Positions 32,853-41,351 are shown, counted from the first letter of the stretch. The stretch: 55,590 nt of DNA from Cyanobacteria bacterium SZAS LIN-3 (GCA_018266215.1 JAFEAV010000038.1:1-55590), one strand, 5' to 3'. A program made the numbers and translations. Notes: generated by a model not told the origin, from the letters alone.

Positions 32853-33092
32853 CAGCAGGACCAGCGGTGCAAAGATGCCGGTGCCTGTGCCGATGGCGCC
32901 CCAGCCGACGTAGCCTACCCTGGGATTGCGGTGCGGCGCACCGAAAATCAGCAGGCCCAGACCGACCACCAGTGCATAGAGTGCCAGCGGGAACGGTGCC
33001 CCGGCGACGGTGTTCTGCATGGCAAAATCGGCTCCGAGACCGGCTGCAAGGCCGCCGACGAAGCAGAGAAGATTGATGGATTTTTGATTCAT
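32832..33092 (-). CDS. Small membrane protein (86 aa)
   Basis: ATG 33092, without an obvious ribosome binding site, 38 nt after the preceding gene; the longer in-frame version overlaps that gene and reads poorly. Two or three hydrophobic segments: residues 5-25 (INLLCFVGGLAAGLGADF), 32-52 and 62-84. Its end is duplicated in a 31-bp tandem repeat. Last gene of the minus operon. No family recognised. Confidence 0.68.
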   Translation of the reverse strand: MNQKSINLLCFVGGLAAGLGADFAMQNTVAGAPFPLALYALVVGLGLLIFGAPHRNPRVGYVGWGAIGTGTGIFAPLVLLMLFMVG

Positions 33093-33130
33093 GATGGTGT
33101 GGAGTACTTGGTTGTTGAAATGTCCCTGGC

Positions 33131-33355
33131 TCAGGAGTGCCGGTCGGAACGGTGGAGGTCTTCGTAGAAGCGCGGCATGCCGCCGTCGAAGCGTTCCGCC
33201 AGACCGCACATGGCGACCAGGCACAGTACGGCGGCGCTGAGAGCGGCCACGTGGTGCGAGGTGAGCACGTCCTCGGCGACGCTGGCGGCGAAGCCCAGGA
33301 TGCTCAGAAACAGGAGGAGGCCCGTGAGCCGGAGAGTATCACGAGATGACTGCAT
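33131..33355 (-). CDS. Small membrane protein (74 aa)
   Basis: GAAAGGAC lies 5 nt before ATG 33355. Two hydrophobic segments (about residues 10-25 and 33-52) and a charged tail (ERFDGGMPRFYEDLHRSDRHS). Part of a minus-strand run of orphan genes 33-38 nt apart. Function unknown. Confidence 0.72.
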   Translation of the reverse strand: MQSSRDTLRLTGLLLFLSILGFAASVAEDVLTSHHVAALSAAVLCLVAMCGLAERFDGGMPRFYEDLHRSDRHS

Positions 33356-33383
33356 GATCAGTCCTTTCGTTTCAGTTGAGGTC

Positions 33384-33953
33384 TCAGAGAGAAAGTAAAA
33401 CGATGCCCTTGTGCTTGCCTGTGCGGTCATCGAACTGCAGGAATTCGAGGTACCCGAAGCTGTCCCGGCCGCAGGTTTCATCCTGCGCCGTAAACGCGCC
33501 TCCGTACTGGCGTTCGAGCCGGCGGCTATCGTCTGGGTTTGTGCCCAGAAGCCGTGGTTCAAGGGCTTCGAGCCTGTTCTGGTCGACGTCTTGCAGCAGG
33601 AAGCAGCCGTCGAAATCGCCCGGTTTTTCCTTTGTGCTGACGAAGCTGCCGCCCAGATAGACTTGCTTGCAGCCGCATTGCTTGAGGATTTCCAGCTGAG
33701 CCTTCAGTCCCTGCAGCAGTTTGCGCCGGCGAGCGTTGCCACCGAAAGTGGTGACTAGAGCGGTCCGGTCGATTGCGTAGATGCCTGGCGGCAGCTGCCC
33801 ATCGCTGTCAAATGAGGGCAAGCCCATTTTGACATCCGCGGTGCTGGACGCCTCAGCAATCGATTGGAAAACCGAGCTGTAGGCGAGCACTCTGCCCTGC
33901 GCCGTGCGTCTTTGATGCCAGGTTTTCAATCGTTTGATTGCTGAAGCGAGCAT
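33384..33953 (-). CDS. DUF6932-like nucleotidyltransferase-fold protein
   Basis: A 189-residue protein. The segment LPPGIYAIDRTALVTTFGGNARRRKLLQGL and YLGGSFVSTKEKPGDFDGCF matches the DUF6932 pattern, which combines a GS motif with a following D-x-D as in minimal nucleotidyltransferases (GSxxxxxxxxxDxD). Such proteins are often found near toxin-antitoxin or accessory genes. The catalytic third Asp cannot be placed. GAGGAG lies 7 nt before the ATG. The N-terminal 45 residues are extra. Confidence 0.75.
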   Translation of the reverse strand: MLASAIKRLKTWHQRRTAQGRVLAYSSVFQSIAEASSTADVKMGLPSFDSDGQLPPGIYAIDRTALVTTFGGNARRRKLLQGLKAQLEILKQCGCKQVYLGGSFVSTKEKPGDFDGCFLLQDVDQNRLEALEPRLLGTNPDDSRRLERQYGGAFTAQDETCGRDSFGYLEFLQFDDRTGKHKGIVLLSL

Positions 33954-33962
33954 GGCGTCTCC

Positions 33963-34535
33963 TCAGGAAATCGAGGCGTGGGCGGAGACCGACAGAGTGC
34001 CGTCGGCTGCCATCTCCAGGAACTCCACCACTTCGGTCTTTTGCACCCAGGGACGCTTGGTGATGAAGCGACGCCAGCCGGGGGCAGCGGGGGCCCTGGC
34101 CGTCCAGGTGCGACGCAGATCGATGCGGCCGCCTGGTGCGAGGCGGGCCAGTGTGGTGGATGAGTGGAGGCGGGTACCGTATCCCGTGTAGCGGCTCGAA
34201 TCGCATTCGGCCAGCACAATGGTGCAGTCAGGCCCGGTATGGCCGACCGCTTCGCTGGCCAGATGGATGAGGCCGCCGTAGTTGTAGTAGCTGATCAGCA
34301 CTGAGCTGCAGCTGGCGTTCTTCTCGGGAATGAGGCGAACGCCGGCGTCCTTGTCGTCGATTTTCTCGCAAGCCTCGACATCGGCATGCAGCAGGCGTTG
34401 TCCCGGGTTGGTCTCGAGCAGCTCGTTCGACAGGTAGGCACGATTGCGGCCGAGTTGGACAAAGGGACGGCCGGAGCCGGAGACGATGGGCAGGCCGGTG
34501 ATGATGTCGCCTTTGTGGAGCTGGAAGCATTTCAT
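33963..34535 (-). CDS. Orphan protein of a two-member local family
   Basis: ATG 34535 with GAGGAAC upstream. The 190-residue product starts MKCFQLHKG, has RAYLSNELLETN, a VRLIPEKNA segment and ends with EMAADGTLSVSA. The protein at 44233-44820 starts MKCLTAHNG, has CYLLVSDDLL, RQIVPETAD and RADGTMLSFNA in the same order, so the two are probably diverged paralogues. Soluble, beta-rich. No catalytic motif. Nine nt before the DUF6932-like gene. Confidence 0.72.
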   Translation of the reverse strand: MKCFQLHKGDIITGLPIVSGSGRPFVQLGRNRAYLSNELLETNPGQRLLHADVEACEKIDDKDAGVRLIPEKNASCSSVLISYYNYGGLIHLASEAVGHTGPDCTIVLAECDSSRYTGYGTRLHSSTTLARLAPGGRIDLRRTWTARAPAAPGWRRFITKRPWVQKTEVVEFLEMAADGTLSVSAHASIS

Positions 34536-34581
34536 AATCAGTTCCTCGGGAAAAAATTGATTTGGACGGAGTTGGTTTCTC

Positions 34582-35244
34582 TCAGCTCTTGCGCCAGAAC
34601 TCGTGGCGGCGCAGGACCTCGACAAGGTGCTGGTAGCGGCCCAGACCTTCCTCGTTGTTGATGATCAGTTGCCAGGCTTTCGATGCCTGGCCGTCGAACA
34701 GGGCCCGCCGCAGCTGGTCCAGGCAGGCGGTCGTTGCTTCGTCGTAGCTGAGCACGAGGCTTGCGCCGCGCGCTTTGCTCAGGCCCGACGCCAGCTGCTG
34801 CATCAGGTGCGCCGTCACCGTGCAGCAGATGCCGCGGGCCGGCGGTGCGTAGACCACGGTGGCGCTGTCGCAGACGCGCAGCTCGCCGTCGCTCATCATG
34901 GTCACCCGGGCGCTGTCACAGGCCAGGAGACTGGCATGCTCCAGGACGAAACCGGTGGATTGCTCACCCGCTCGCACCGTGGTCCTGGCACGGGCCGTGA
35001 AGTGGCTGTGCCCGAATGCCTGGAGATCGCTTGTGCCGCCGACATCGGCCTGGGCGCTGCCGTAGATGCGCACGAAGTTGTCACCGCGGGCGGTGACGTC
35101 CGCTTCGTGCCAGGCCTTGCAACGCGCGCTGTCGAAGAGTATCACCGTGCTGCTGTTGTAGGCGTCGATGTGGGCATTGCCGCCGGCCACCGCCAGCCCG
35201 CTGACGACAGAGTGTTCTTCGGAATTGACTTGCAGAATGTTCAT
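34582..35244 (-). CDS. Beta-helix-like repeat protein
   Basis: The first ~130 of 220 residues alternate short hydrophobic/small residues in a periodic way (VAGGNAHIDAYNSSTVILFDSA, ADVTARGDNFVRIYGSA, ADVGGTSDLQAFGHSHFTA, RTTVRAGEQSTGFVLEHA), as in right-handed parallel beta-helices. The remaining ~90 residues are helical (ATTACLDQLRRALFDG). No signal peptide. The ATG at 35244 has only a weak GAAAG upstream. Function unknown; a cytoplasmic scaffold is possible. Confidence 0.7.
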   Translation of the reverse strand: MNILQVNSEEHSVVSGLAVAGGNAHIDAYNSSTVILFDSARCKAWHEADVTARGDNFVRIYGSAQADVGGTSDLQAFGHSHFTARARTTVRAGEQSTGFVLEHASLLACDSARVTMMSDGELRVCDSATVVYAPPARGICCTVTAHLMQQLASGLSKARGASLVLSYDEATTACLDQLRRALFDGQASKAWQLIINNEEGLGRYQHLVEVLRRHEFWRKS

Positions 35245-35288
35245 GGAGTACTTTCAAAAAAATTGGTTTGCGAAAGCTGCCCCGCCGT

Positions 35289-36248
35289 TTACGCGATGGG
35301 ACGACGATTGCGCTTGATGCGTTGAAAGAGAGTTGGGTGGCTGGCGAAAGGACGGCGCAGAAGATTGCGCAGACCTTCCATGCTCCAGCCGATCTTGCCG
35401 TGCGAGCGTAAGCCGTAGCGCAGCAGGTAATGCTCGCGTTTGAGCAGCACGGAAGCCACGCTGCCCGGGAGGGTCAGAGCCGCCGATATGTCGTCGCCGG
35501 TGTTTTCATGCACGCGGCTCAGCAGTGCTTCGCACATCCGCTGCGCGGCGCACAGAAGAGCCCCGGTCAGGAAGAGTGCCGCCATGGCGATCAGCAGAGC
35601 CGGTGCTGCGCCGAGGCTCTTGATGAGCGGCAGCGTCAGCGAGCAGGTCAGGTCGAAGACCGGCACCAGTAGCAGTGCTAGGCCAAAGGGTTCGAGCAGT
35701 CTCATCACCTCGTCCCAGCGAGCGGTGCCGAGCAGTTCGTGGCCGATTTCATGGGCGAACAGTCCCTGCATCTCCTGCCGATTGAGGCGAATGTTTATCA
35801 CTGCCGATGAGACGTAGATGCTTGCTGCCTTCTGTTTGTCAGACTGGGCAATGGAGGCCAGGCGGAAATCAGGGCCGTAGAAGAACACTTTCGGCGGTGC
35901 GCTCAGGCCGGCTGCGGTGGCCAGGGCGTTTACGTCTTCCTGCATCGCTTCGACAAGCACCGGGGTATGTCTGCCGCCTGCCGCTTTCCTCAGCCGCTTG
36001 TGCTTGTTTCCTCCATCGACCTTCCGTCGACTGAGCAGGGCGAAGAAAGCCGTGGTGGCGGCGGCCAGTACCACAAGCGCGGGCACGTTGTGAGCAAGCG
36101 CGGTGACATACCCGTTTGGGTGCAGTGAGAGGAAGTCGGCAAGTCGACTGTATGCAACCACCAGCATGAGAGGCAGGAGCACGGTGGCAAGGGCGATCAG
36201 TGCTGACTGGAGGGTGCAGCGTCTTACTAAAGCTTGGATAGGGCTCAT
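35289..36248 (-). CDS. M48-family membrane metallopeptidase
   Basis: A 319-residue protein with N-terminal membrane helices (about 15-35 and 52-72), the zinc motif FAHEIGH (H166, E167, H170), a membrane hairpin (about 187-235) and SRVHENTGDDIS with a probable third ligand E248 and the family Asp D252. This is the HtpX/M48 layout, with a catalytic site facing the cytoplasm and membrane proteins as likely substrates. AGGAGG is near the ATG. It sits among orphan membrane proteins, so quality control of these is conceivable. Confidence 0.85.
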   Translation of the reverse strand: MSPIQALVRRCTLQSALIALATVLLPLMLVVAYSRLADFLSLHPNGYVTALAHNVPALVVLAAATTAFFALLSRRKVDGGNKHKRLRKAAGGRHTPVLVEAMQEDVNALATAAGLSAPPKVFFYGPDFRLASIAQSDKQKAASIYVSSAVINIRLNRQEMQGLFAHEIGHELLGTARWDEVMRLLEPFGLALLLVPVFDLTCSLTLPLIKSLGAAPALLIAMAALFLTGALLCAAQRMCEALLSRVHENTGDDISAALTLPGSVASVLLKREHYLLRYGLRSHGKIGWSMEGLRNLLRRPFASHPTLFQRIKRNRRPIA

Positions 36249-36290
36249 AGAACCTCCTGAGAGAGGCCGCGCCGCTACCCTCCAGCGAGG

Positions 36291-36551
36291 CTAGCGACCG
36301 ACTGTTGGATGGGCAGGATGCTGCGGCGTGGTGTTGAACACCAGTGACAACAGGATGGCGCCTGCGGATGCGGCAACGAATTCACCGGAGGTGAAGTTGC
36401 ACAGCATGCAGCCGACGGCCATCAGGGCCACGGGCAGCAGCAGTGCGGCGCCGAGCCAGGCGTAGGCCGGGCGGCCTTTTTCCAGGACGGAAGTCGACAG
36501 GATGCCGCCCAGGGTGCCGCAGAAGATGGCAAATAGCGAGAGGTAAAACAT
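36291..36551 (-). CDS. Small membrane protein (86 aa)
   Basis: CAAAGGAAACGC precedes ATG 36551. Three hydrophobic segments (about residues 2-20, 29-50, 55-72) and a polar tail (TTPQHPAHPTVGR). The next gene upstream ends 27 nt away. No recognised family. Confidence 0.72.
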   Translation of the reverse strand: MFYLSLFAIFCGTLGGILSTSVLEKGRPAYAWLGAALLLPVALMAVGCMLCNFTSGEFVAASAGAILLSLVFNTTPQHPAHPTVGR

Positions 36552-36578
36552 GCGTTTCCTTTGAGAAAGTTGTCGCGG

Positions 36579-36998
36579 TCAGACGCGGGGTTTTTCGTGG
36601 GCCAGCCGGTCGGCGATGAAGCTGAGCGGCAGTGCCACGATGAGGCGCGGGCCGATGTCCATGCAGTCGGAACCGCAGAGAGGGTTGAACGTTTCCTGCT
36701 CCGGATGTGCGAACCAGGGGGGAGCGACACCGGCCAGCAAGGTGTACTGGCAGTGCTCGCCGTCCACGCCGGAGCGGGTGACGGCGACCAGGTAGTCGCT
36801 GTCGAGGTCGAAGTCCTCGGTCAGGTGCAGGGAAACTTCTTCCACGAGTTCGCCTTCGGCGCGCGGCAGCACGGTGGATTGCACCAGGTTGGTGTTCGAG
36901 CCAAAGACAGCGGTGACGGCAAGGGGGGTGCCAACGAAGGTTTTCACCACGATGCTTGTCACGACATGGACTCGGGCTCCTGTTGTGTTGGTTTTCAT
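36579..36998 (-). CDS. Orphan protein (139 aa)
   Basis: ATG 36998 with GGAG 10 nt upstream. Beta-rich, soluble: VHVVTSIVVKTFVG, LAVTAVFGSNTN, ELVEEVSLHLTEDFDLDSDYLVAVTRSG. Three cysteines lie in the C-terminal half (EHC, PLCGSDC). No catalytic signature. Part of the 32832-37374 minus operon. Family unknown. Confidence 0.7.
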   Translation of the reverse strand: MKTNTTGARVHVVTSIVVKTFVGTPLAVTAVFGSNTNLVQSTVLPRAEGELVEEVSLHLTEDFDLDSDYLVAVTRSGVDGEHCQYTLLAGVAPPWFAHPEQETFNPLCGSDCMDIGPRLIVALPLSFIADRLAHEKPRV

Positions 36999-37119
36999 GA
37001 TTTGTCTACTCCAGTGTTGAGGCGAGCTTCTGTCGGCTCGCTTCATGTGTAGCTGAAGAAAAGTCAGGAGAGGGCTCGATGTGCAAACCATCTCCTGGGC
37101 TCAGCCGGCTGCTCTGGGG

Positions 37120-37374
37120 TCAGACGACGCGCAGATGTCCGGGGCGGGTGAGGAACTGGAAGCCGGCGTGGCCGGTCGGCGCGTCCTCGTGCGGCAGGGG
37201 CGGGACGTGACCGCCGCAGTAGCTGTGGGGCAGTGCGACCGCGCCGTTGGGCTTCTGGAAGCCAAACTGGTCGCGCACGCGCTCCTGGATCTCCAGGTGG
37301 GAGAGGTGCGCGGGCAGCTTCAGGGTGGGCTGGCCTTCGGCGGTGGTGACGGTGATGGAGAGATGACTGTTCAT
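37120..37374 (-). CDS. Small orphan, possible beta-grasp fold
   Basis: AAGGAGTCTCAC precedes ATG 37374, and this is the first gene of the minus operon. The start (LSITVTTAEGQPTLKLP) is a beta-hairpin followed by a helix (SHLEIQERVRDQFGF), an order seen in ubiquitin-like beta-grasp proteins; the rest is Pro/His-rich (SYCGGHVPPLPHEDAPTGH). No C-terminal GG, and no E1- or JAB-like gene is nearby. The fold suggestion is weak. Confidence 0.65.
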   Translation of the reverse strand: MNSHLSITVTTAEGQPTLKLPAHLSHLEIQERVRDQFGFQKPNGAVALPHSYCGGHVPPLPHEDAPTGHAGFQFLTRPGHLRVV

Positions 37375-37703
37375 GTGAGACTCCTTGAAAAATCCAAGTT
37401 GAAGGGAATGTTTGAACGAGGACCGTGAGTGCGTGATCGTCTCCGCGACAGCGGTCGCTGGAAGAGCATTTGGATCAGAAGTCACGGTGAGGGGGAGTGT
37501 GTAAACTTCTTTTTTATTTGAACGGGGGGAGAGATAAGTCCTTGGTAGCAGAAATACGTCTCTCAACTCATCAGAAGAATTGTAAACTGCCGTGCTTCAC
37601 ATCTTGTTACCAGGTGCAAATAGTAGTGGCAGCGCCTGTTTGAAGCGCTGCCACCATAAGGCTCTGCCTGTGCGCAGTGTTGCGCAGCTTTCGATATCTA
37701 GCG
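37375..37703. promoter_or_regulatory. Intergenic leader with hairpin
   Basis: A perfect 10-bp hairpin at 37626-37654 (GTGGCAGCGC / GCGCTGCCAC) follows the minus gene 37704-38132; the minus strand continues TACTATTTG without a T-run. At 37533-37550 GATAAGTCCTTGGTAGCA resembles GATAAGTCTTGCTACCA at 39635-39651, each about 140-165 nt upstream of a minus-strand start, suggesting a shared promoter or leader signal. Confidence 0.5.
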
Positions 37704-38132
37704 CTAAGGGCCGTTCTTAACGGGCGACGGGGACTGGTTGAGATAGACTTCCAGTGATTTCAATCTTGAGTGCGTCGTCTTTGCTCTGGCCAGGGCCGTT
37801 CTTTCGCGCGCCAGTTGCTGCGTATCGGGAAGTGGCTCCAGCTCTTCTTTCTCGTTTTCAATCGGGATGACGGCACTGGCCAGTTGTTGCATATCGGCGC
37901 TCAGACGTCCCGGTGTCGTCACCGTTTCTTTGACTCGATCCCAGACGTGAAATTCTCTGCTTGCCTTTGCTCGCATGGATTTCAAATTTATATTGGCTGA
38001 GGCCGCGTTCTCGTCGGTCGCAGGAGGGGTTTCCTCTGCTTCGTGCACTGCGCTGCCCTGTCTTTTAGAGAGTGCTCTTAAAACGCCCTGGAAGGGTTTG
38101 AGAATGTCACCGACACAGCAAATTGAAGTCAT
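37704..38132 (-). CDS. Orphan helical protein (142 aa)
   Basis: Soluble, charged, mostly helical, with a Cys-Cys pair near the N-terminus (SICCVGDILKPF). Central Pro/Glu-rich stretch and a C-terminal helical region (TQQLARERTALARAKTTHSRLKSLEVYL). GCGAGAG lies 5-10 nt before the ATG. It stands alone between two hairpin-containing gaps. Codon use is less biased than in the surrounding operons. The assignment as a gene rests on length and start context. Confidence 0.6.
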   Translation of the reverse strand: MTSICCVGDILKPFQGVLRALSKRQGSAVHEAEETPPATDENAASANINLKSMRAKASREFHVWDRVKETVTTPGRLSADMQQLASAVIPIENEKEELEPLPDTQQLARERTALARAKTTHSRLKSLEVYLNQSPSPVKNGP

Positions 38133-38271
38133 GGTTACTCTCGCTTAGGGGTGGGAATTGGCATTTGCCGTTGATCCCACCATAGCCGTCCCAAGCACAA
38201 GCCGACCATCCCCCAAGGTAGTGATACCAGCTCCCCGTTAGGAGGATTTCCTTGCGGTAACGGGTGATGTG

Positions 38272-38296
38272 AATATACGTAAAAGTATAGTAGTAG
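38272..38296. repeat. Post-terminator AT dyad, copy E10
   Basis: AATATACGTAAAAGTATAG followed by TAGTAG. Contains ATAC-GTAAAA-GTAT and the TAGTA arm seen in the other copies. It lies beyond the imperfect minus-strand hairpin at 38306-38348 that follows gene 38426-39496. Confidence 0.5.
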
Positions 38297-38305
38297 CCCG
38301 GAAAA

Positions 38306-38348
38306 TTTTTCAAAAGCAGGGCCCTCCCGGGTTTCTGTTCTTGAAAAA
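38306..38348 (-). terminator. Imperfect terminator-like hairpin
   Basis: TTTTTCAA/TTGAAAAA outer arms and CAG/CTG inner pairs around GGGCCCTCCCGGG, with AAATTTTT adjacent. Placed downstream of the minus gene 38426-39496. Confidence 0.5.
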
Positions 38349-38425
38349 CATGGAGAAGGGGACGCCCTGCGGTGATGCAGAGTCGCCACCCTTCGCCCTG
38401 AACGGTCTGCTTCTTGGCCTCGGAT

Positions 38426-39496
38426 TCAGCAGTGGGACTGGAGTTCCTCGTCTCTTTCTTGCAGCGCGATGCTGTAGTACTCGGCCGCCCGCTGGTATGC
38501 GCCCATGCCGTGGCAGGCCCTGGCCAGTTCCGCTTCCAGCCCCACTTTCCCCGCTTGTTGGGCTCGCATCAGCCAGGCCTCCGCCGTTTGGAAATCCCCC
38601 TGTCCGAGGAAGGCGCAACCCATGGTGTAGATGGCCGTCAGATGGTCGACGTCGCGGTCAGGCCTGGGGGCCAGGGCCGCCAGCGCCGGTGTCAGGTACT
38701 CACGGGCTTCGGCGAACTGGCCCTGGCGCAGCTTCTGGCTGGCCATGTTGAGACGGCGCCGAATGTCGATCCCCGTGTCCTTCTCTTGCAGAGCCAGCAG
38801 GCGTTGCTGGACTGAGGCGCTCAGGTCCATGCGGTGATCCCTGTGGCATTCTTCCATCGGGGCGAGGACGCTGAGCGTCAGCTCCGGTGCCTGGCTCTCG
38901 GCGATGATCAGCGCACGACCGAAGAGATTGCGGATCAAGTGGAAGTTGATGTACTGGCTCAGGGCGCACAGTTGGGCGAGGCGCACGTAGGCGACGACTT
39001 TTGCCGCGGCATTGTCGGCCAGCTCTTCGAGGATTATGCGGTCGGCGGTGGCGCATACCATGTCGTAGTCGAGCAGCGGACTGAGCCCGGAATCCTCCTG
39101 CCCGTAGTGTTCTACGACGTCGTTCAGAAATTCCAGCAGGCCGAGCCGGTCCGTGCCGAAGTGCTCGGTAGCCACCTCCAGAGCTTTGGCGGTACCTGCC
39201 GGGTCGAAGCGGTACAGGCCTTCGCGCCAGTCGATCAAGGCGATAGCCTTTTCCAGCAGCGACGATTGTCCGTCGCCCACCTTGAGCAGACGCAGCACCT
39301 TGCAGAAGTAGACGGTCCGAGTCGGATTCTCGCCGGTGATTTTGACACGGCAGCGATTGCCCGGTCTGGCGAAGTCGTGTTCCCCGGAGATGAAGACCCG
39401 CCGCGCGTTGACCCGTTCCTGGGTCTGTACGCCGCGATGCGCTTTGATGATGGTGACGTCGAGTTCATCACCGATGTTCGCGTTGATGTGCAGCAC
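38426..39496 (-). CDS. TRAM-like plus TPR-like protein
   Basis: GTG 39496 is the preferred start: AAAGGAAC lies 4 nt upstream, whereas earlier in-frame starts lack one. Residues 1-65 (NIGDELDVTIIKAHRGVQTQE...RRVFISGEHDFARPGNRCRVKITGEN...VYFCKVL) resemble a TRAM OB-fold RNA-binding domain. The rest (356 residues total) is helical, ending in TPR-like pairs (AIYTMGCAFLGQGDFQTAEAWLMRA, ACHGMGAYQRAAEYYSIALQE). An RNA-linked adaptor is a reasonable guess. Confidence 0.72.
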   Translation of the reverse strand: MLHINANIGDELDVTIIKAHRGVQTQERVNARRVFISGEHDFARPGNRCRVKITGENPTRTVYFCKVLRLLKVGDGQSSLLEKAIALIDWREGLYRFDPAGTAKALEVATEHFGTDRLGLLEFLNDVVEHYGQEDSGLSPLLDYDMVCATADRIILEELADNAAAKVVAYVRLAQLCALSQYINFHLIRNLFGRALIIAESQAPELTLSVLAPMEECHRDHRMDLSASVQQRLLALQEKDTGIDIRRRLNMASQKLRQGQFAEAREYLTPALAALAPRPDRDVDHLTAIYTMGCAFLGQGDFQTAEAWLMRAQQAGKVGLEAELARACHGMGAYQRAAEYYSIALQERDEELQSHC

Positions 39497-39772
39497 GAAA
39501 GTTCCTTTCAGGCAGTTTGAGCTTGGTGAAAAAAACAAGTCGAAGAAGAGCGCGCAACGAGGAGTTGCTCTTTAGAAACGCGGGAATGAAGTGAAGCTTG
39601 ATGCTGAGGTTTAGGAACCAGAAATATATTTAGTGGTGAAGATAAGTCTTGCTACCACGCAAAAGCGATTAAATACCAGGGCAAATTTCAGTCACGCGCA
39701 TTATCTCTGCCCGACCTGGATGGACAGCCGTGGCCAGGCTAGCGCGAAGCATGGATAAGATGGAGGTTTTGA
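39497..39772. promoter_or_regulatory. Leader upstream of the TRAM-TPR gene
   Basis: No gene. GATAAGTCTTGCTACCA near 39635-39651 matches a sequence at 37533-37550 (see that entry). Probably part of the promoter of the minus-strand gene starting at 39496. Confidence 0.4.
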
Positions 39773-40345
39773 CTAGTGCAGCTTCATTGAGAAGCAGAGT
39801 CCAAGGCCTTTTGTGCGGCAACGAGAGGAGTAGATATAATCAAGGCGCCACTGATTATTTGGATCTTTTGATTCGATGCGACCGAAGCCTGGAAAAATCA
39901 TATCGGCTGCTTGATCGCTAAATCGCTGGCGACTCTCGGTAAAGATGTCCTGCTTGCGAAATCCGGGGAGACCGCGACTCGGTCCATAGAGTTCGGCGTC
40001 ACGCTCGGCTCTTTTTACTTCTTCGTCCATCTTTGCGCGGCTGTCGACGTGATTCATCGATCCGTCGGCATTGCCTTTGAGAATCGGATGATTCAGATCT
40101 ACTTCTTCCTGCTGCGGACCGTATTTACCAACCGGACTCTTGGGGCGAAAATTAGGAGGCACACTGTCCATATAGAGTGAATGGGAGACCTGGTCGCGGA
40201 TGGCCTTATCCACGCTCTCTGGAGCAAGCTTCCATTGCTGTTCAATGACGATCGGTGTCGGGGTTTTTGCCTGGTCCCCAGTAACTTGATCTGCGGCTTT
40301 GTCTTTGTCGGCGCTCGTCTGTGAGCTGATCTCAGTATTTCTCAA
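39773..40345 (-). CDS. Orphan hydrophilic protein (190 aa)
   Basis: Starts at TTG 40345 with GAGG 7 nt upstream, so the start is tentative. Hydrophilic and probably partly disordered (SSQTSADKDKAADQVTGDQAKTPTP at the N-terminus), with DSVPPNFRPKSPVGKYGPQQEEVDLNHPILKG and a C-terminal basic end (SSRCRTKGLGLCFSMKLH). No domain is recognised. Codon use is mixed. The opposite strand also has an open frame, so this call is moderate. Confidence 0.5.
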   Translation of the reverse strand: MRNTEISSQTSADKDKAADQVTGDQAKTPTPIVIEQQWKLAPESVDKAIRDQVSHSLYMDSVPPNFRPKSPVGKYGPQQEEVDLNHPILKGNADGSMNHVDSRAKMDEEVKRAERDAELYGPSRGLPGFRKQDIFTESRQRFSDQAADMIFPGFGRIESKDPNNQWRLDYIYSSRCRTKGLGLCFSMKLH

Positions 40346-40917
40346 ATGCGGTCCTCAGGGGGAACAGGGACGATGTGTTTGTTGCTGCCTGGTGATACCT
40401 GAGGGGAAGTACTGCCGACATTAAGTATTGTCGCGCGAGCTGGGGCAGTCAATGGGCGAACTACGCTGAAGACGGTGAAACGCTTCACTGGTAAGGTGTG
40501 TGCCTGTGTCGGTTTTAATCAAACTGACCCCAAATTGCCATTTTTGCAGATTAGCATGCAGTCACCTGGTCGGCGAAGAACCGCTGAGCACACCAGATAG
40601 ATGTCCCGGGAAATTTAAATGATACGCAGCGCGATATTGAGTCGCGGTGCGTTTTGTCGCTTGGTGATACCGTATATGGTGGCGCTGCGCAAGCTGTGTA
40701 GTGGCGCTAACTGCGCGCGATAATTCTAATTCTCTTGTGTGCAGAGATGGCATTTTTATAGTCTTTAAGTCTATTCATTCTTCAACCATTTTCAGGAGCG
40801 TTCAATCACATAGTTCAAAGCCATGTAAGCGCCCATTGCCATTCCCCCCTCGACAGTCGGCTGTCTCGTGTGCGGCCGCATACCATCCATCAATGTCATT
40901 AACCAAGTGAGTCCACC
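40346..40917. promoter_or_regulatory. Intergenic region with leader repeat, no supported gene
   Basis: About 570 bases. Holds the second copy of the leader repeat (40646-40717) and the small palindrome ACC-GTATAT-GGT near 40669-40680. The promoter of the plus operon starting at 40918 probably lies around 40720-40790, which is AT-rich. Confidence 0.5.
40646..40717 (+). repeat. Leader-region repeat, copy 2
   Basis: GGTGGCGCTGCGCAAGC and then AGTGGCGCTAACTGCGCG; the second unit equals the core at 30379-30401 minus GCGCT and with one base change. See copy 1 at 30346-30401. Confidence 0.5.
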
Positions 40918-41283
40918 ATGATTCGTTTTGCCCTTCGCGTTCTGGTCATCGCCTTCCTGCTGGCCTACGTCGTTCCCTTCATCGTGCCGGGTGTCATGCT
41001 GCACGGCAGCTTCTGGCCCAACGGCGTCATCTGCGGCATCGTCTTCGCCTGCCTTGCCTTCCTCACGGCCGTGCTCGCCCTCCTCGGTATCGTCCTCACC
41101 GCCGGCCTCGGTGCCATCGTCGTCTACTTGGGTTTCTGGATGCTCAATGCCGTCGCCCTGATGTGGACCGCGCACCTCGCTCCCAGCCTGCTCTCCGTCG
41201 ACGGTTGGGGCTCCGCCATCGGCGCCGGTCTGATCATCCTCGTGGTGAACATGGTGATCAAGGCCCTGGGCAGCAGCAAGTAA
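40918..41283 (+). CDS. Phage_holin_4_2-like membrane protein
   Basis: A 121-residue four-helix protein. The third and fourth parts (YLGFWMLNAVALMWTAHLAPSLLSVDGWGSAIGAGLIILVVNMVIKAL) match the 4-TMS holin family pattern (INALML...LxPGF...W.AllgAlil), a family found on many chromosomes without phages. GTGAGTCCACC precedes the ATG, with no strong Shine-Dalgarno. First of four plus-strand genes. A true holin role is not implied. Confidence 0.78.
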   Translation: MIRFALRVLVIAFLLAYVVPFIVPGVMLHGSFWPNGVICGIVFACLAFLTAVLALLGIVLTAGLGAIVVYLGFWMLNAVALMWTAHLAPSLLSVDGWGSAIGAGLIILVVNMVIKALGSSK

Positions 41284-41351
41284 GCCCGGCGAGCGTCACC
41301 ATGATCACCGATCTCCTCTACCTGGACGAAACCGCCTGCGAAGGGATCTTC

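Noticed and set aside
37120..37374. Bacterial ubiquitin-like conjugation operon
   Set aside because: No E1, E2 or JAB-type protein is found in the operon, and the small protein lacks a terminal Gly-Gly.
40918..41283. Prophage remnant suggested by a holin-like protein
   Set aside because: The 4-TMS holin-like family is common on bacterial chromosomes, and no capsid, tail, integrase or endolysin cassette is present nearby.
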